Shown here piece after piece: positions 22,000-33,856 of a DNA stretch of 64,000 nt; the first letter of the stretch is position 1, and the number at the start of each line of letters is the position of its first letter. The translations under genes were made by a program, and so were the position numbers. A model generated the notes under the pieces. It was not told where the DNA came from and made no database searches. It saw only the letters and a list, made by a program, of their open reading frames with translations. Source of the stretch: Limonium bicolor (taxonomy: Eukaryota; Streptophyta; Magnoliopsida; Caryophyllales; Plumbaginaceae); assembly GCA_023374045.1 (NCBI GenBank), contig CM041778.1:401262438-401326437 (forward strand), read 5' to 3'.

Positions 22000-22347
22000 C
22001 TGTCAATTACACAGAATTTGCAGCCTTGAAAATCCGTCCAAAACATATGAATTTCGAGATGAAACGAACTGAATACAGTTCTCCGCGAGCCAGTTCTCGA
22101 TAATACACACAAGCTAGTGCATAGGAGATATCGAGGAGTCTCAATCTCTTCTACAGTATTGCTTCCCTGTCGCCTAAATAAGCTAAGTCAATTTTAAATT
22201 ATAATTCCCTTGTTTTTAGAACAAGAATTCCAAGAATGAGATAGGAAAAGGTAACGGAAACGGGGAGCGACTGCAACAAAGAAGCCATCAAGTCTATAAA
22301 ATGAACACATACACGCCCACTAGACAAAAGGAAGAAGAAGGTTTTAC
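22000..22347 (-). other. Probable 5'-UTR intron of the chaperonin gene
   Basis: On the minus strand AAGCAG|GTAAAAC (donor at 22347) and TTGACAG|GTCG (acceptor at 22000) bracket a 348-bp stretch just upstream of the start codon. The upstream exon would run from about 22348 to a start near 22480. It contains a CATCT microsatellite (22384-22402). Inferred from splice signals only; a nearer acceptor (TTCAG|GTG) is also possible. Confidence 0.5.
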
Positions 22348-22479
22348 CTGCTTAAAGAAGAGAGTCCGGAAGCAGGCTGCGGGATGAGATGAGATGAGAT
22401 GAACTGTAAGATTGGGTAGTGTAGGAGTAAGGTAGATAAGGGTTTCAGGAAGCTTCTGGATGGATACTACAGAATTTAT

Positions 22480-22882
22480 CCAGCGCTTTTTCACGAGGTT
22501 CTTCTTTGTGCCAAAAGATTATTGTTTACTGTTTTGTAGTATATGCTAGTATCTTATTAAAGAAGAATACGTGATTTATATGTAGTTTAGATAGTTTCTA
22601 TATAGGAATCATCTTAGTATGAATGTTTTTTTAACAAACATCTTAGTATGAATGTTGTAAATATATCATCTAAGACAAGCACGGTCAAAAGCCAATTCTC
22701 ATACATGAAACATATAGTTTTATGTGGTGGTTATTTAATTTAAGAGTTTATTTAGTGGTTGTTTATTGTAAGAGTTTTTTTTTTCTCGAAACTACTAATC
22801 CTATCACTTACAAGAAGCGCTCCAGTATTAAAAAAGGTAAGACATATTTGGACTGCAAGGTTCCGAGGTTGGTGATCGACTT
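22480..22882 (-). promoter_or_regulatory. Upstream region of the chaperonin gene
   Basis: This 400-bp AT-rich stretch lies upstream of the inferred 5' UTR and must hold the proximal promoter. I see no unambiguous TATA box or other named element. It ends at the target duplication of the hAT MITE. Confidence 0.35.
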
Positions 22883-22890
22883 AGTACATG

Positions 22891-23600
22891 CAGAGGCGAA
22901 GCTAGAAAATATTCGGGTGAGAAATTTTTAATAATATTAATTAATATTTTAAAATTAATTAAAAATTTAATATTAATAAAATTTTTCAAATATTTAAATT
23001 TATATTTAAAAATTGATATTAGATATTAAATTTGACATAAAAATTAAAATAAATTGAAATATATATTTAACAAATAAATAAGTTTGTTTTACATTTTTTT
23101 TAAAATTTTCAAAAATTGGTATACTAAATTATATTTCAATGCAATTAATATTGAACAATAATTCAAAACTAGTAGTTTTTATCTATAAACTTCCTCTACA
23201 AAATATTTTAAGTATTTCCTATAATTTTAATTTACAAATCTGTAATAAAATAGCTAAAACACTTATATATGATGTAAGAGATAAATGATTACTAAGATTG
23301 ACATAAATATGTTTTACTTTAGACTATACTAAAATAAGAATATTTAGAGTATGTTTATCTAAGACTAAAAATAATTTTACAATATAACTCTAAAACAATA
23401 TTATATATTACTAGAAATTAAATTGATAATAAATAAAACTTAGTGAACATGTGATATTTTACAAAAATGTTATGGGGGCGAACAAATATCTACTAAATAT
23501 ATAAACTATATACAATAAAACTAGTACTAATTTAAGTATGCCCGAGGGAGTTGGGGGGGCCACACACCCACCAGCCCCCCCCCCCCTGTCTCCGCCCCTG
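22891..23600. mobile_element. hAT-type MITE with 8-bp target duplication
   Basis: Starts CAGAGGCGAAGCTAG and ends CTGTCTCCGCCCCTG, which reads CAGGGGCGGAGACAG in reverse. It is flanked by perfect AGTACATG copies (22883-22890, 23601-23608). The interior is very AT-rich and non-coding, with G and C homopolymers near 23550-23586. The ends match the widespread CAGNGGCGGA class of plant hAT MITEs. It lies about 900 bp upstream of the chaperonin start codon. Confidence 0.88.
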
Positions 23601-23651
23601 AGTACATGTGAAGGAGAACACCCTAGTTGCACCTCCCCACATGACGAAGGG

Positions 23652-24151
23652 NNNNNNNNNNNNNNNNNNNNNNNNNNNNNNNNNNNNNNNNNNNNNNNNN
23701 NNNNNNNNNNNNNNNNNNNNNNNNNNNNNNNNNNNNNNNNNNNNNNNNNNNNNNNNNNNNNNNNNNNNNNNNNNNNNNNNNNNNNNNNNNNNNNNNNNNN
23801 NNNNNNNNNNNNNNNNNNNNNNNNNNNNNNNNNNNNNNNNNNNNNNNNNNNNNNNNNNNNNNNNNNNNNNNNNNNNNNNNNNNNNNNNNNNNNNNNNNNN
23901 NNNNNNNNNNNNNNNNNNNNNNNNNNNNNNNNNNNNNNNNNNNNNNNNNNNNNNNNNNNNNNNNNNNNNNNNNNNNNNNNNNNNNNNNNNNNNNNNNNNN
24001 NNNNNNNNNNNNNNNNNNNNNNNNNNNNNNNNNNNNNNNNNNNNNNNNNNNNNNNNNNNNNNNNNNNNNNNNNNNNNNNNNNNNNNNNNNNNNNNNNNNN
24101 NNNNNNNNNNNNNNNNNNNNNNNNNNNNNNNNNNNNNNNNNNNNNNNNNNN
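23652..24151. other. Assembly gap (500 N)
   Basis: Exactly 500 undetermined bases, likely a placeholder length rather than a measured size. Open frames running through it have no meaning. Confidence 0.99.
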
Positions 24152-26060
24152 GGGTGTCATGGTACGTCCTCAATGATTAGAGAGGAGTTCCCCTTATAGA
24201 GTTTTCTTTGTTTTCATAGTTCGTTGTGGTTCATCTCAAGTTCCATAAACGAGAAAGGGACTAAACTACTGTGTGCGTGCAGGTAATATGCCACAAGGAT
24301 ATATAACAAGCATATAAGCAAGCCACAAGAAGCAATCCAATTTCATGTTATAGTCTTATAGTCATTGTCAAACAAAGCACACAGCACACAAGCTGTGTAA
24401 CACGGCAACATACGAACCACACATGTCCATACCTCACAATAGTCGTCACATGTACTTGCACTAAGGTTCCACGCTGCTGGTATGATTCACTCCTGTAATT
24501 GTTATGCGAGCGGGTTAGACCGTTCGATCATGCACGATTGTTCGTAGAACTACCTATGACGGTTGACTTAGACTTAAGTGTTATAACTGGAATTGTTAGT
24601 CCTACTACATTAGTTTGATTCAGACTCACCACTTTAGGCCAAGTAGTTCCCTATTTAGTCATTCAAAACTTACCCCACCTTAGTTCTCAAGGAACTTGGA
24701 CCGTTTCTAGATTCCTTTCACCCTTCCATAGTTTATTACATTTCCCACTAACTATAACTTGTTATCTTCCTCTTTCAACTTACTAACTCCCGAATCTTTA
24801 CAGGTGTTTACCATTTCGGTTTGGTTCCTCACTACTTTAGGTTCACATTCATTTCTTTTGATTCCCATACAACCTTACAGTTCTTCTAATTCTTTTACCA
24901 GTCGTAGTTAATTGTCCTACTGCCGATTACTCTCGACTTGTTGTCCTCCTCATTCGCACTACTTACCTCTTGAGTACCTATAGGTGTACAACATTTCGAT
25001 TTATTAATCAAGTTATAATCCCAGACCTTATGTTATTCAATACGAGTTGGTAGTTAAGGCCTAAACTCTTTCCAGATTGGCTCCTAATTCCCTAGCTCAC
25101 CCTTAGCCCATCGTCTTACCCTAACACCCTTCCAACCTTTACTAGTTTTTGGTTTCCTTTGATATCGCGGTTGTCAACCTAGCCTCGGCTTAGTAAACCC
25201 CTAGTCTTATATCCGAGATTAAACTTTGCATTTGATAATACTTCCAAATCTTTAAGCTTGCACAACTATTCTATGGTCTAAATCACTCCTCTTCACTAAC
25301 TTAACCCATTAGCCTAGGCATATCACTAATCTGTTAGTTGGCGTTAATTTCTCCTATCTTCCCCTCCATTTAGTACGCGTTCTTAAATCTCAACCCCCTT
25401 AGGTATCCTAGGACCCCAACCTTGCCTCCTTAAGATGTTACCCAGACCACCACTACTCAGACTCACACCCTTGTCCTTATTAACCTCACCAACTCTCAAG
25501 GAACTCATACGGCCGGTTGACTAATTATTAGTTCCTAACCTTAGATATGATTCTAGCGCACCCCTAAACACTACACGTGGCAAATTTTTACGTTCCTTCC
25601 AAGCCTAGCTTCTGTCCAATTTATACAGGTAGCACAAAACATTTTACCTCTTCACTTTAACCGAGTTCCCATAATTAGTTTAATCTGTTGTCCAGCATTA
25701 ACACTTTGGGCATTTATTCGGTTTGACTAGGTAGTTTCCCTAGGTTAATCAGTGGTATTATCCCACAATTCTCTTAACATTAATCATATGTTATACACAC
25801 TCAAGTTTTCCCGGGCCTAGACACAAACTCCTCGGTCTATTCTGATACAATTCCATCCCCTTAATTCGTTACTTCAACAGATTTTTTTTTCTTTCAAGTC
25901 ATTTGTGACAGGATTCACCAAGTTGCCTAGCATTATTTTCCTTTGGCTATTTCACACAGAAATTTTTCTTTCTTTCCAGAACAGTACCACACTTTTCGGT
26001 AACAGAAGCAGAATTACCACTCAGTAATTAGTTCACAAAACATCCCCTCCGCTAATTTAC
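24152..26060. repeat. Pyrimidine-rich degenerate repeat region
   Basis: The plus strand is strongly T/C-rich and G-poor. Related blocks recur: ACAGGTGTTTACCATTTCGG near 24802, TAGGTGTACAACATTTCGA near 24981 and ACAGGTAGCACAAAACATTT near 25626, which suggests diverged tandem units of about 178 bp. The style continues at 31594-32000, so this is probably the left part of a larger repeat split by the unit at 26061-31588. No coding sequence seen. Confidence 0.5.
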
Positions 26061-29000
26061 TGTAACACCCCTAATCTTAAACCTGTAATGACGTCATAAT
26101 TCGTAGCATAATAAATAGCAAATCGCAGCGGAAAATAAATCTAACTATCCTTGGTGTTACACGCCGTCACTCACCCTTGTGAGTAACAAGGCATCCTTAC
26201 TCTTCCAACATTACAACTTCCACACGCTGTGATGAACAGATACTGAGCACTCTACTTATTACAAACCAAATCCAACTAAATGAGCAACTAACTAACTGAA
26301 ATACAACAAACTCCAAAATATAATACATAACAAATCCATAAGTGTTTTATAAAAACAGCGGCTACCCTGTTCCCCGCACTCCGGCTTGTGTATTCTTCAG
26401 AGACCTGAAATGTTTGGCCCAATGAAGGGCTCAGCAAACTATGCTGGTATGCTAAATGTAGTCCTAAGTCTTCTAGATTCCTTAAGTCGTTTTAGCCATC
26501 TTGATATTAGATTCTTTACATGAAATACCGGTTTACAATAATAACAGTAACAACCGTAAACACTTAACAAACACATAACAATCCACCTGTAACGCCAGTG
26601 TACAATAGTACACAACATCAATAATCACACAACAATAACCACACAACAATAAACAATAATCACACATTAGTAAACCATAACAATAATCAAACGAGATACA
26701 CGTATTAAACTGCACTTGTTAGTTAGTCACTTGGCTCTTATCCTTTAAACCAATCATTTAACCTTTCCCAATTAATTTTACCTCAAGTGTCATGTTAAGA
26801 CAAACCTTAATAAATTGTGGACGAATGTCCCCTGGGTTCCAAAGGAACCGTTACCAACGGACCTTCCGGCCCTGGATAAATATATGTAATGACCGATCCG
26901 GTCGAACCTGTGCACCTACGGCAGTGCCCTCCGCCATCCCCGAATGTGGCTGATGGATTTCGAGTGACTCCATTATAGTCCCTCGTTGTGATCACAATGC
27001 GCAACCAGAAGGTCGGAACGATCTGGATTCCTCTCTTATAAGTTAGCCCTTTTTGTCAGTGACACAATAACCAATATTTGAATTAAGACCTTAACAGTTG
27101 ACCATTGTTAGGTTCAATAATACCTAGAGGTCAGTTAGTCTTTTTTTTTCCAGTTTAGATGTGTAAACTTTAGTCGCAAGACATTCGCGCGTAAATTCAA
27201 CGCAACAGTTTGGGCAATCCCACATACAATATCAATCACATAAAATCATAGATATCTTCTTAAACATTTAAACACACAATGTTGGACCTTAGGATAATCC
27301 TTAGGACATTCAGACCACACAATTAACATACCGTACACCAAGAAACTGCTAGCTTGTCAAACTCCTGTTCAGTAGTCCTTTCCCGTACGCTGTTATTTAA
27401 ACATGCAATACCGGTAGTATTAATATAACTATTCACTAAATATTACGGTACTGTCACTGTAGTGTTTATACTCGTCGTATAATAACTCCGTATGTTATTT
27501 ATTTTCCCCTGTTATTTTAACAGTGGTTCTAGATAACCTAGCAGTTCATTATTTTATGTGAAACTCACATGTGATAATGAATTATCATTTATACTGGTAC
27601 CTCTATACCTTACTAACTATATACTTATAATTATTTCCACTTATCATTTATATTATATCCCTTGGTCATTTTTATTATAACCAAAATTATTTTATAAACT
27701 TTATATTATATTCCTTATTATACCATAATACATTATATTACCTAGTTTCACTTCCTTGCCTTATTAAATAACAAAACCAATCTTATTAACTCGGTATTTA
27801 TATATACCCAACAACTTAATAAATTACTAAATAACCACATATAACTTTCCGGTAATCATAATTGATCCCGTTGACTTTTACCACTTAACAAATATCCAGA
27901 TACCTTTATAATTTTAAATACCCTTATAAGTTTCGAAAATTGTAAAACAATTATATTAACTTCTATAAATTACCAAATAACCTTACAACTTTTATAATTC
28001 ACCAATTACTCTTATTATTTCGGTAATTACAATTAATACCACTAACCTTCAAAAATTACCAATAAATCCCTTAACTCTTCGGTTTATTCATATAGTTTTC
28101 TTTATTTACACTTTTAACCCAAAACTTTATATAAGTTACATATTATCTTATAATCTATAGTTTAAATATTTTATTTCTTAAAATAACCAAAGTAACCCAT
28201 ATATTTTCTTATAATACATTTCCGCCCATATTTAATTTCTATCTTTCATATATACTTCCATAAATTACATATTCACCCCATAACTTTCATAAACTTAATA
28301 TTTTATGTCATAAATCATTTTAACCCCAAAGTTTTTAGTCAACACTTTGACCAAGACTTTAATTACACAATTAATACTTTAACATACCCATAAAATCATA
28401 AGTAATTTTCGGCACTACACTATATTTCACAATAATCACAAAATAGTCCCAAAACTTTATAAATTGTTATTTTAACATTTAAACACTTATTTAAATTCAC
28501 CAAAATTCATAATATTAATTCCTACCTTTATTATACTATAATTATACCAAACTAATCCTTTAGTTCTCGGTAATTACAATAAGCACCGCAAACTTTTCAA
28601 AATTTATATTTTAGCCACATAACTTTATAAACTTGCCATTTAAATACTTGTAGCTATTTTTAACACACCCAAATTTATAATATAAGTTAATATATTTATA
28701 TATTTCGAAAATTCCCCATATATTATATATAGCTCTCGGCTTTAGTTTAATTTTATAATATGGTTTTAAAACTTGTTTTAAACTTTATAATAAATACATA
28801 TAATTGTATATAAGCCATATAACACTTCTAAAAATTATACTAATGACTTAGAATGATTATGAACTAAATATAGGACATAAAATTCCTAAACCATTCGGTT
28901 TCAACATCTATGTATCATAATTAATTTTTTTTATGACCTAACTATATATCTTAAGGTAATAATCTTACCTTATATGTTAAAATTATTTTTCTTGACAATA

Positions 29001-31588
29001 TAACCTATAGTTTTCGGTTTTTTAATTTATTTAAAGGTTATTCAAAATTTTATAACAAAGTTTGAAGCTTAAATCAAACTTAAACTTAATAAACCTTATT
29101 TATATAAACTTACCCTTAAATCAAGACAATTCTTGTACTTGATTTTCCCTTGAATTTCCAAGCTCCTCAAATGCTTATTTGAAGTAGATAATTCGAACTC
29201 CTTGTACATATATAGGAGATCTATTTGTTAGACTTCTAACAAGAGCTTATAAATAATATTGTAGTAATTTTTTTTTACAAGAGTTTACCTTAGGAGTTTA
29301 ACAAGGTATTTTTGATACACCTTGTGATGATTGTAGATCCAAGTTTCCTTCATGAAATAATGAAGAAAATATTGGTTTAGAAGTCCCTAAATTTTCGAAA
29401 ATTGTTTAGGTAATTACTTAGGATTTTTCAACATAAAAAATATACCTTAACTTGATCTTGTTGTTCCTTGTATTGTTGTTGAATTTAGGAACCTCCTTGG
29501 AGCGTATATGCTTGGCGAAAATTGTAGGAATTCCTAGGATGATTTCTTGCTTCAAGACTTGATAGAATTAACTAGGAATTTACATAGAAATGGTGTTAGG
29601 AATTATTACACCATTAATAGAGTTTATTAGCTTTTATGAATTAAGTAGGAATTGTAGAAGAGAGCAAAGAGGGAGCTTAGAATTGACTTACCAATTCGGT
29701 GTGGGTATGGCAAGTTAAATGAGATGGTCTCACGTAACTAAATAAGGTCATGTCGAGACTTGCTTATATTGAATTCATTAATCATCATTGGTCTTTATTC
29801 CACGTACTACTTGTCTAATATGATTACAAAATTAGCTAGCTAATCTTCCTTGTTCTTTTGTGAACCGTTCGGCTGGGTGGAGTCCTGGTGGAATTAAAAG
29901 CCTTCCTTTTCTAAATGCTACAGCACTAAACTCCACTACCATGCATAATGTTACGTAACACATAGATTAGATTCTTTTGTTTGTTAATAGCAAAGCATGA
30001 CAATTATTTAGGTTTATTAGTAGATTAATATTACTAACTTGTCTTTGCTTTTACAGGTATGCACGATCGGCTATTATGGAGTAGTATAGCCCCTTCATTT
30101 GCTGTAGGTAGTCCACGTTTATTTCCATAACATTAGTGTGCTTAACTTTTGTTAACTTTGTACTAATCATTCTCTCATTGCAGGTATGGATGTGATCGAC
30201 AACATGTATATAGCCAGCTCCCATTGAAAACTCACGGTAATACATATACTAGTTATAGCTAGGTTTGTTTGTTTTTGCTTTGTTAATTACCTCCATTATC
30301 TTCAATCATACAGCACTAATAATTTGTTGTTTTCTTGCAGGTGGTAATCGATGATTGAATTGGAGCAAATCAAGAAGTCCAAGGTGCTGTAGGCTTACGG
30401 CTAAAGGGAGGTATAGGAGCTAGTTGTTTTAGTTTTGTTTATATTAGTCTAATAATTATACTAATCTATTTCTTCTTGTTTTGCAGGTATACACGTAAAG
30501 GAGAAGGCCTAATATAACAATAATTGTTGCTGTGTCATCAAACCACTTTTGCTAATATGACTATCTTCTACATACGTTTTTTTTTTTTGAATTATAACTA
30601 GTCAAATGTGACTGATTTGAACGCCTGCTATAGAGATCAATTGAGAATTATTTTTTCTTTAATTCTTGTCACATTATATTGTACTAAGACCATACTAATA
30701 TGTGTAATAGGTTCCAACATTTAATTGGTGCATTTTTATTATGATAAAAGATGAAAGTTTTAAGGTAAAAATGCTGATTTTATGTACCTTTTGTCCTAAA
30801 AATCGCCCCTATTTAAACTATGAGTTTAGTACTGCCATCAATTGGTTTAGATGGTCATTTTATCCACTTTTAATATCACAAACTCGTGGCTCCTCAAAAG
30901 CTTTAAGGTAATTGCGTAAAACGCATTTTCGTGACACCCGAAGGTGCGTTTTTGTGCTTTAAGGATTTTTCTGGGAATTAATTAGTCGCTATGACCTCCA
31001 AGTGTTTATCGACATTATTTATAGTCAATAATAATATATTAAGTTGTTACATTAAATTATATGGGGTTATATAAACTTGTAACTCAATTTTTCGGGCTAA
31101 AGGGGCACTCCCGAGATAAAAGGAGCGTTAAGAAATTTCCCCCAAGCTCTTTGTTTATTTTTGAAGAAGTAGTTTGGGAATTATCTTTAGAATAATTAAT
31201 AATGATTTTAGGAACTCCTAGAATAATTTTATAGGGTTCGTGCCACCTTGGCACTCCTCCTAGGCATTCCCGGGCCTTTATGGGGCCCACATCGGAAACT
31301 TCCGAAAACTTTGTATTTTTACTCAGTTCTAACTGGGAACTTGTATTTTAAAGATCATAAAATGATCCTTGGTTGAATTCATATAATATCCATAGCTTAT
31401 ATAATTATTTAACTTAAGGTCGGGCTTTTAACGCTCGTTTCTGACCTTAAGGAGTTTAGGTGCGTTTTTAACACTCAAGTGTTTATATGTTTTCTTAGGG
31501 TTTAATAAACCCCCCAAATAATATTTATAATTCTTCAAATAATATTTATTTACTTATATTTAATTATTTAAATGTTAGGGGTATTTCA
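26061..31588 (-). mobile_element. Large non-coding LTR-like unit (solo LTR?)
   Basis: Bounded by TGTAACACCCCTAA on the left and TTAGGGGTATTTCA on the right, imperfect inverted ends with TG..CA tips, and by the 5-bp duplication TTTAC (26056-26060, 31589-31593). The 5528 bp are AT-rich with no gag or pol. The left 100 bp (GCAGCGGAA, GGTGTTACACGCCGT) match the segment starting at 45892, so it belongs to a family. By comparison with plant elements whose LTRs end in GGGGTGTTACA I read it as a giant solo LTR on the minus strand, or a non-autonomous large retrotransposon derivative. Confidence 0.65.
30050..30545 (+). repeat. Exon-like repeats in the LTR-like unit
   Basis: Four blocks at about 30057, 30182, 30341 and 30488 each begin with a pyrimidine-rich stretch and (A/G)CAGGT, followed by similar text (GTATGCACGATCG, GTATGGATGTGATCG, GTGGTAATCGATGAT, GTATACACGTAAAG). 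The spacing is 125-160 bp. They look like duplicated exon/acceptor units, but coding capacity is not evident. Confidence 0.4.
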
Positions 31589-31593
31589 TTTAC

Positions 31594-33850
31594 CAAGCTA
31601 ACGTATACTCAGGTTTAGCTTAGTAATTACTAGTTCCAATACCCATGGACCTCCTCACATGTTTTCAGTAACCCTCAAGCACAATTTTAACCCGCTTAAA
31701 ACTTGTTATACAGACCACCAGCTCACCGTTAAATTAACTACTCAGCACCAGATTCTTTTCCAGCGCATTGTTAACAGATTAACCAAGTAATCTCGACCAC
31801 AATTTTACACAGTTCAAAAATAGTTTTAGTGTATGAGTTTGGGGTTATACCATTGAGGGTTTTGAAGCCGTTTTTCCTTGATGGTTTCTTGGCTTCCCTC
31901 GGTATAATACGCACCTAGACAGATTCACACGCCATAGTAAGTTTGTTGCTTCATCTCAGATTCAACTCAAACATTACTTGACCAGATTTTCGGTAGTTTT
32001 TACCTTCCTCTGGAGGGGTTACTCTTTGGGTTTCTATTATGCCTTAGCTGTCGAATTCACCACAAAACAAAGCCCAACCTACCAATCATGAACAAGCAAG
32101 AAGTTCAGGTCAAATGATGTCTTTAGAGGCGCAGCAACAAAACGGAAAGGAACTAAGGCAAGGAAGAGCTTGACAGTTTGTGGCCTCACATTGGGTTCGA
32201 TGTCACGATAGTCCTGGATTTAGTTCTGGATGATTTTCAGCGCCAATCTGAGGGGCTTCCAAGTGACTCATGCATGCAAAAGGTTAGATAAGGAGAGGAG
32301 TCAATACTCAATTTCTGGACATCAAAAACAGAGAGTGGCGAAGGAATTAAACAGCTTGGTTTTCGGTATTCCTGCTCTTACCTTCGAGAGATCAACAAGT
32401 GAGTTTGTTCACCGAATTTCAGAGACCCCAAACCGCGGGCTTGCATGCATGGGAAGAAGTAAGAATGAACGAGATCAGAGAAATTCGAGCAAGGAGTAGA
32501 AAAGAACATAATTGAAAACACGGAAAAGCCCGGTAGTATTACCTTGCTAGTTGAGCTCGTGGCGTTTCAGATTCACATGATGGGTAGAAGTTCCCCGATT
32601 CGGACATGCAAGTGAAGGACCAACAGAGCTTGCTGTTGAGTTTTGTGTTGCTTCAGGTTCACACTCTCGGTAGTAACTCCAAGATCGGACATGCGAGTGA
32701 GAGTTAAGGAGTTTCAGTGATGATAGAGATGAGAAGGGGCGGTAAATCCCCCAAGGAAGGAACTGGGGATTGCGTGAGATGTTTCGGGCGGAACAAAGAA
32801 AAGATGAGAGCTTACCGACGCCAGCAGTTACGGGGAGTTGAGATTTTCTCTGGACTTGCGCAGGCGTGGAGCAAGGTGGGAGAAATAACCGGTGGTGTGT
32901 GCTTAGAAATCGGGACTTACACACCCATAAAGAAGGGGACGAAGCATAAATCAACAAGAGGGCTGATTTCCCAGGCAACAGCTTCGGGAACCATCAAAGA
33001 GGAAGGGGAGCTTACCGTCGCAGCAGTTGTGAGATGCGTGGGCAAGTTAAGGAGTAACTTCACCCGAGAATCGACATGCAAATTCAAGAGCACATTGGAA
33101 GCAGGACTGGTCTTGCATGCGTGGGAATTGAAGCAGTTGACTGGTTCTTTTCTCTAGATTTGCACAAGGCGTGTGACAAAGAGAGAAGTGCAACACTGGG
33201 TGGGTTTCTCAATCGGGTACATCGATGGGAAAAGAAAGAGCAAGAAACCACCGTTGGAAACATCAGAGACACACTGTTTAGTAGACTGTTAAGTGTGAGT
33301 GGGTAGTTAAGTGAGGTTAATGGGACCTGCCGGTTTTCGAATTCAGTAGACATAGGTAGGTTTTACTTTTTTTTCATGTCCTAACACTTCATTCACGTTA
33401 TGGGTTGGTCCAGTTGTTTACTATGTCCAGCCCAATATCTATATTGGTGAGCAATAATAGAAGAAAATCTGAAGGAGGGTGTTGTCCAATTGCGTTATCA
33501 GCACTCGGACATGTTAATATATAACATGTTTTATTGAACGGTTACACAACATATTTTTCAGACATATTATTATATCCAGTTGGTTTTATTTGCTGTGTAA
33601 CTTAGCTTATCATCATATAGCATAATGTTTGTCAACGTCTTGACCAACTGGCTCAACAACAATCCGGACGGCTATGGTACTTTTGCTCACATGTTAGCGT
33701 CACTACATGTTCCACGAATTATATGTTGTAACTCTACTTATTGGTATCATATGTGTCTCCTTCTTTTCCGACACATGTATGTCCCTTAGTATCATAGTGA
33801 TAATGGGACCGGTTTATTTCCTGATTTCGTGTGTTTTAATTGTTAGGGGT
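31594..33850. repeat. Repeat-derived region, right of the LTR-like unit
   Basis: The C-rich style of 24152-26060 continues to about 32000, then a GC-richer part (32150-33350) follows. In that part GCTTACCG(A/T)CGC recurs near 32811 and 33012 with related TTACC blocks near 32378 and 32540, and GGACATGC/CGACATGC blocks recur at 32601, 32687 and 33072. Open frames of about 140 codons exist on both strands (32547-32978, 32717-33157) but resemble no protein I recognise and overlap each other, so I do not call them genes. Confidence 0.4.
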
Positions 33851-33856
33851 ATTTCA

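Noticed and set aside
23459..24180. Four open frames of 190-233 codons on both strands
   Set aside because: They run through the 500-N gap; the residues are unknown and the frames have no meaning.
32547..33157. Overlapping open frames of 143 and 146 codons on opposite strands
   Set aside because: No family recognised, mutual overlap, and location in a region with recurring blocks typical of repeats. Not called as genes.
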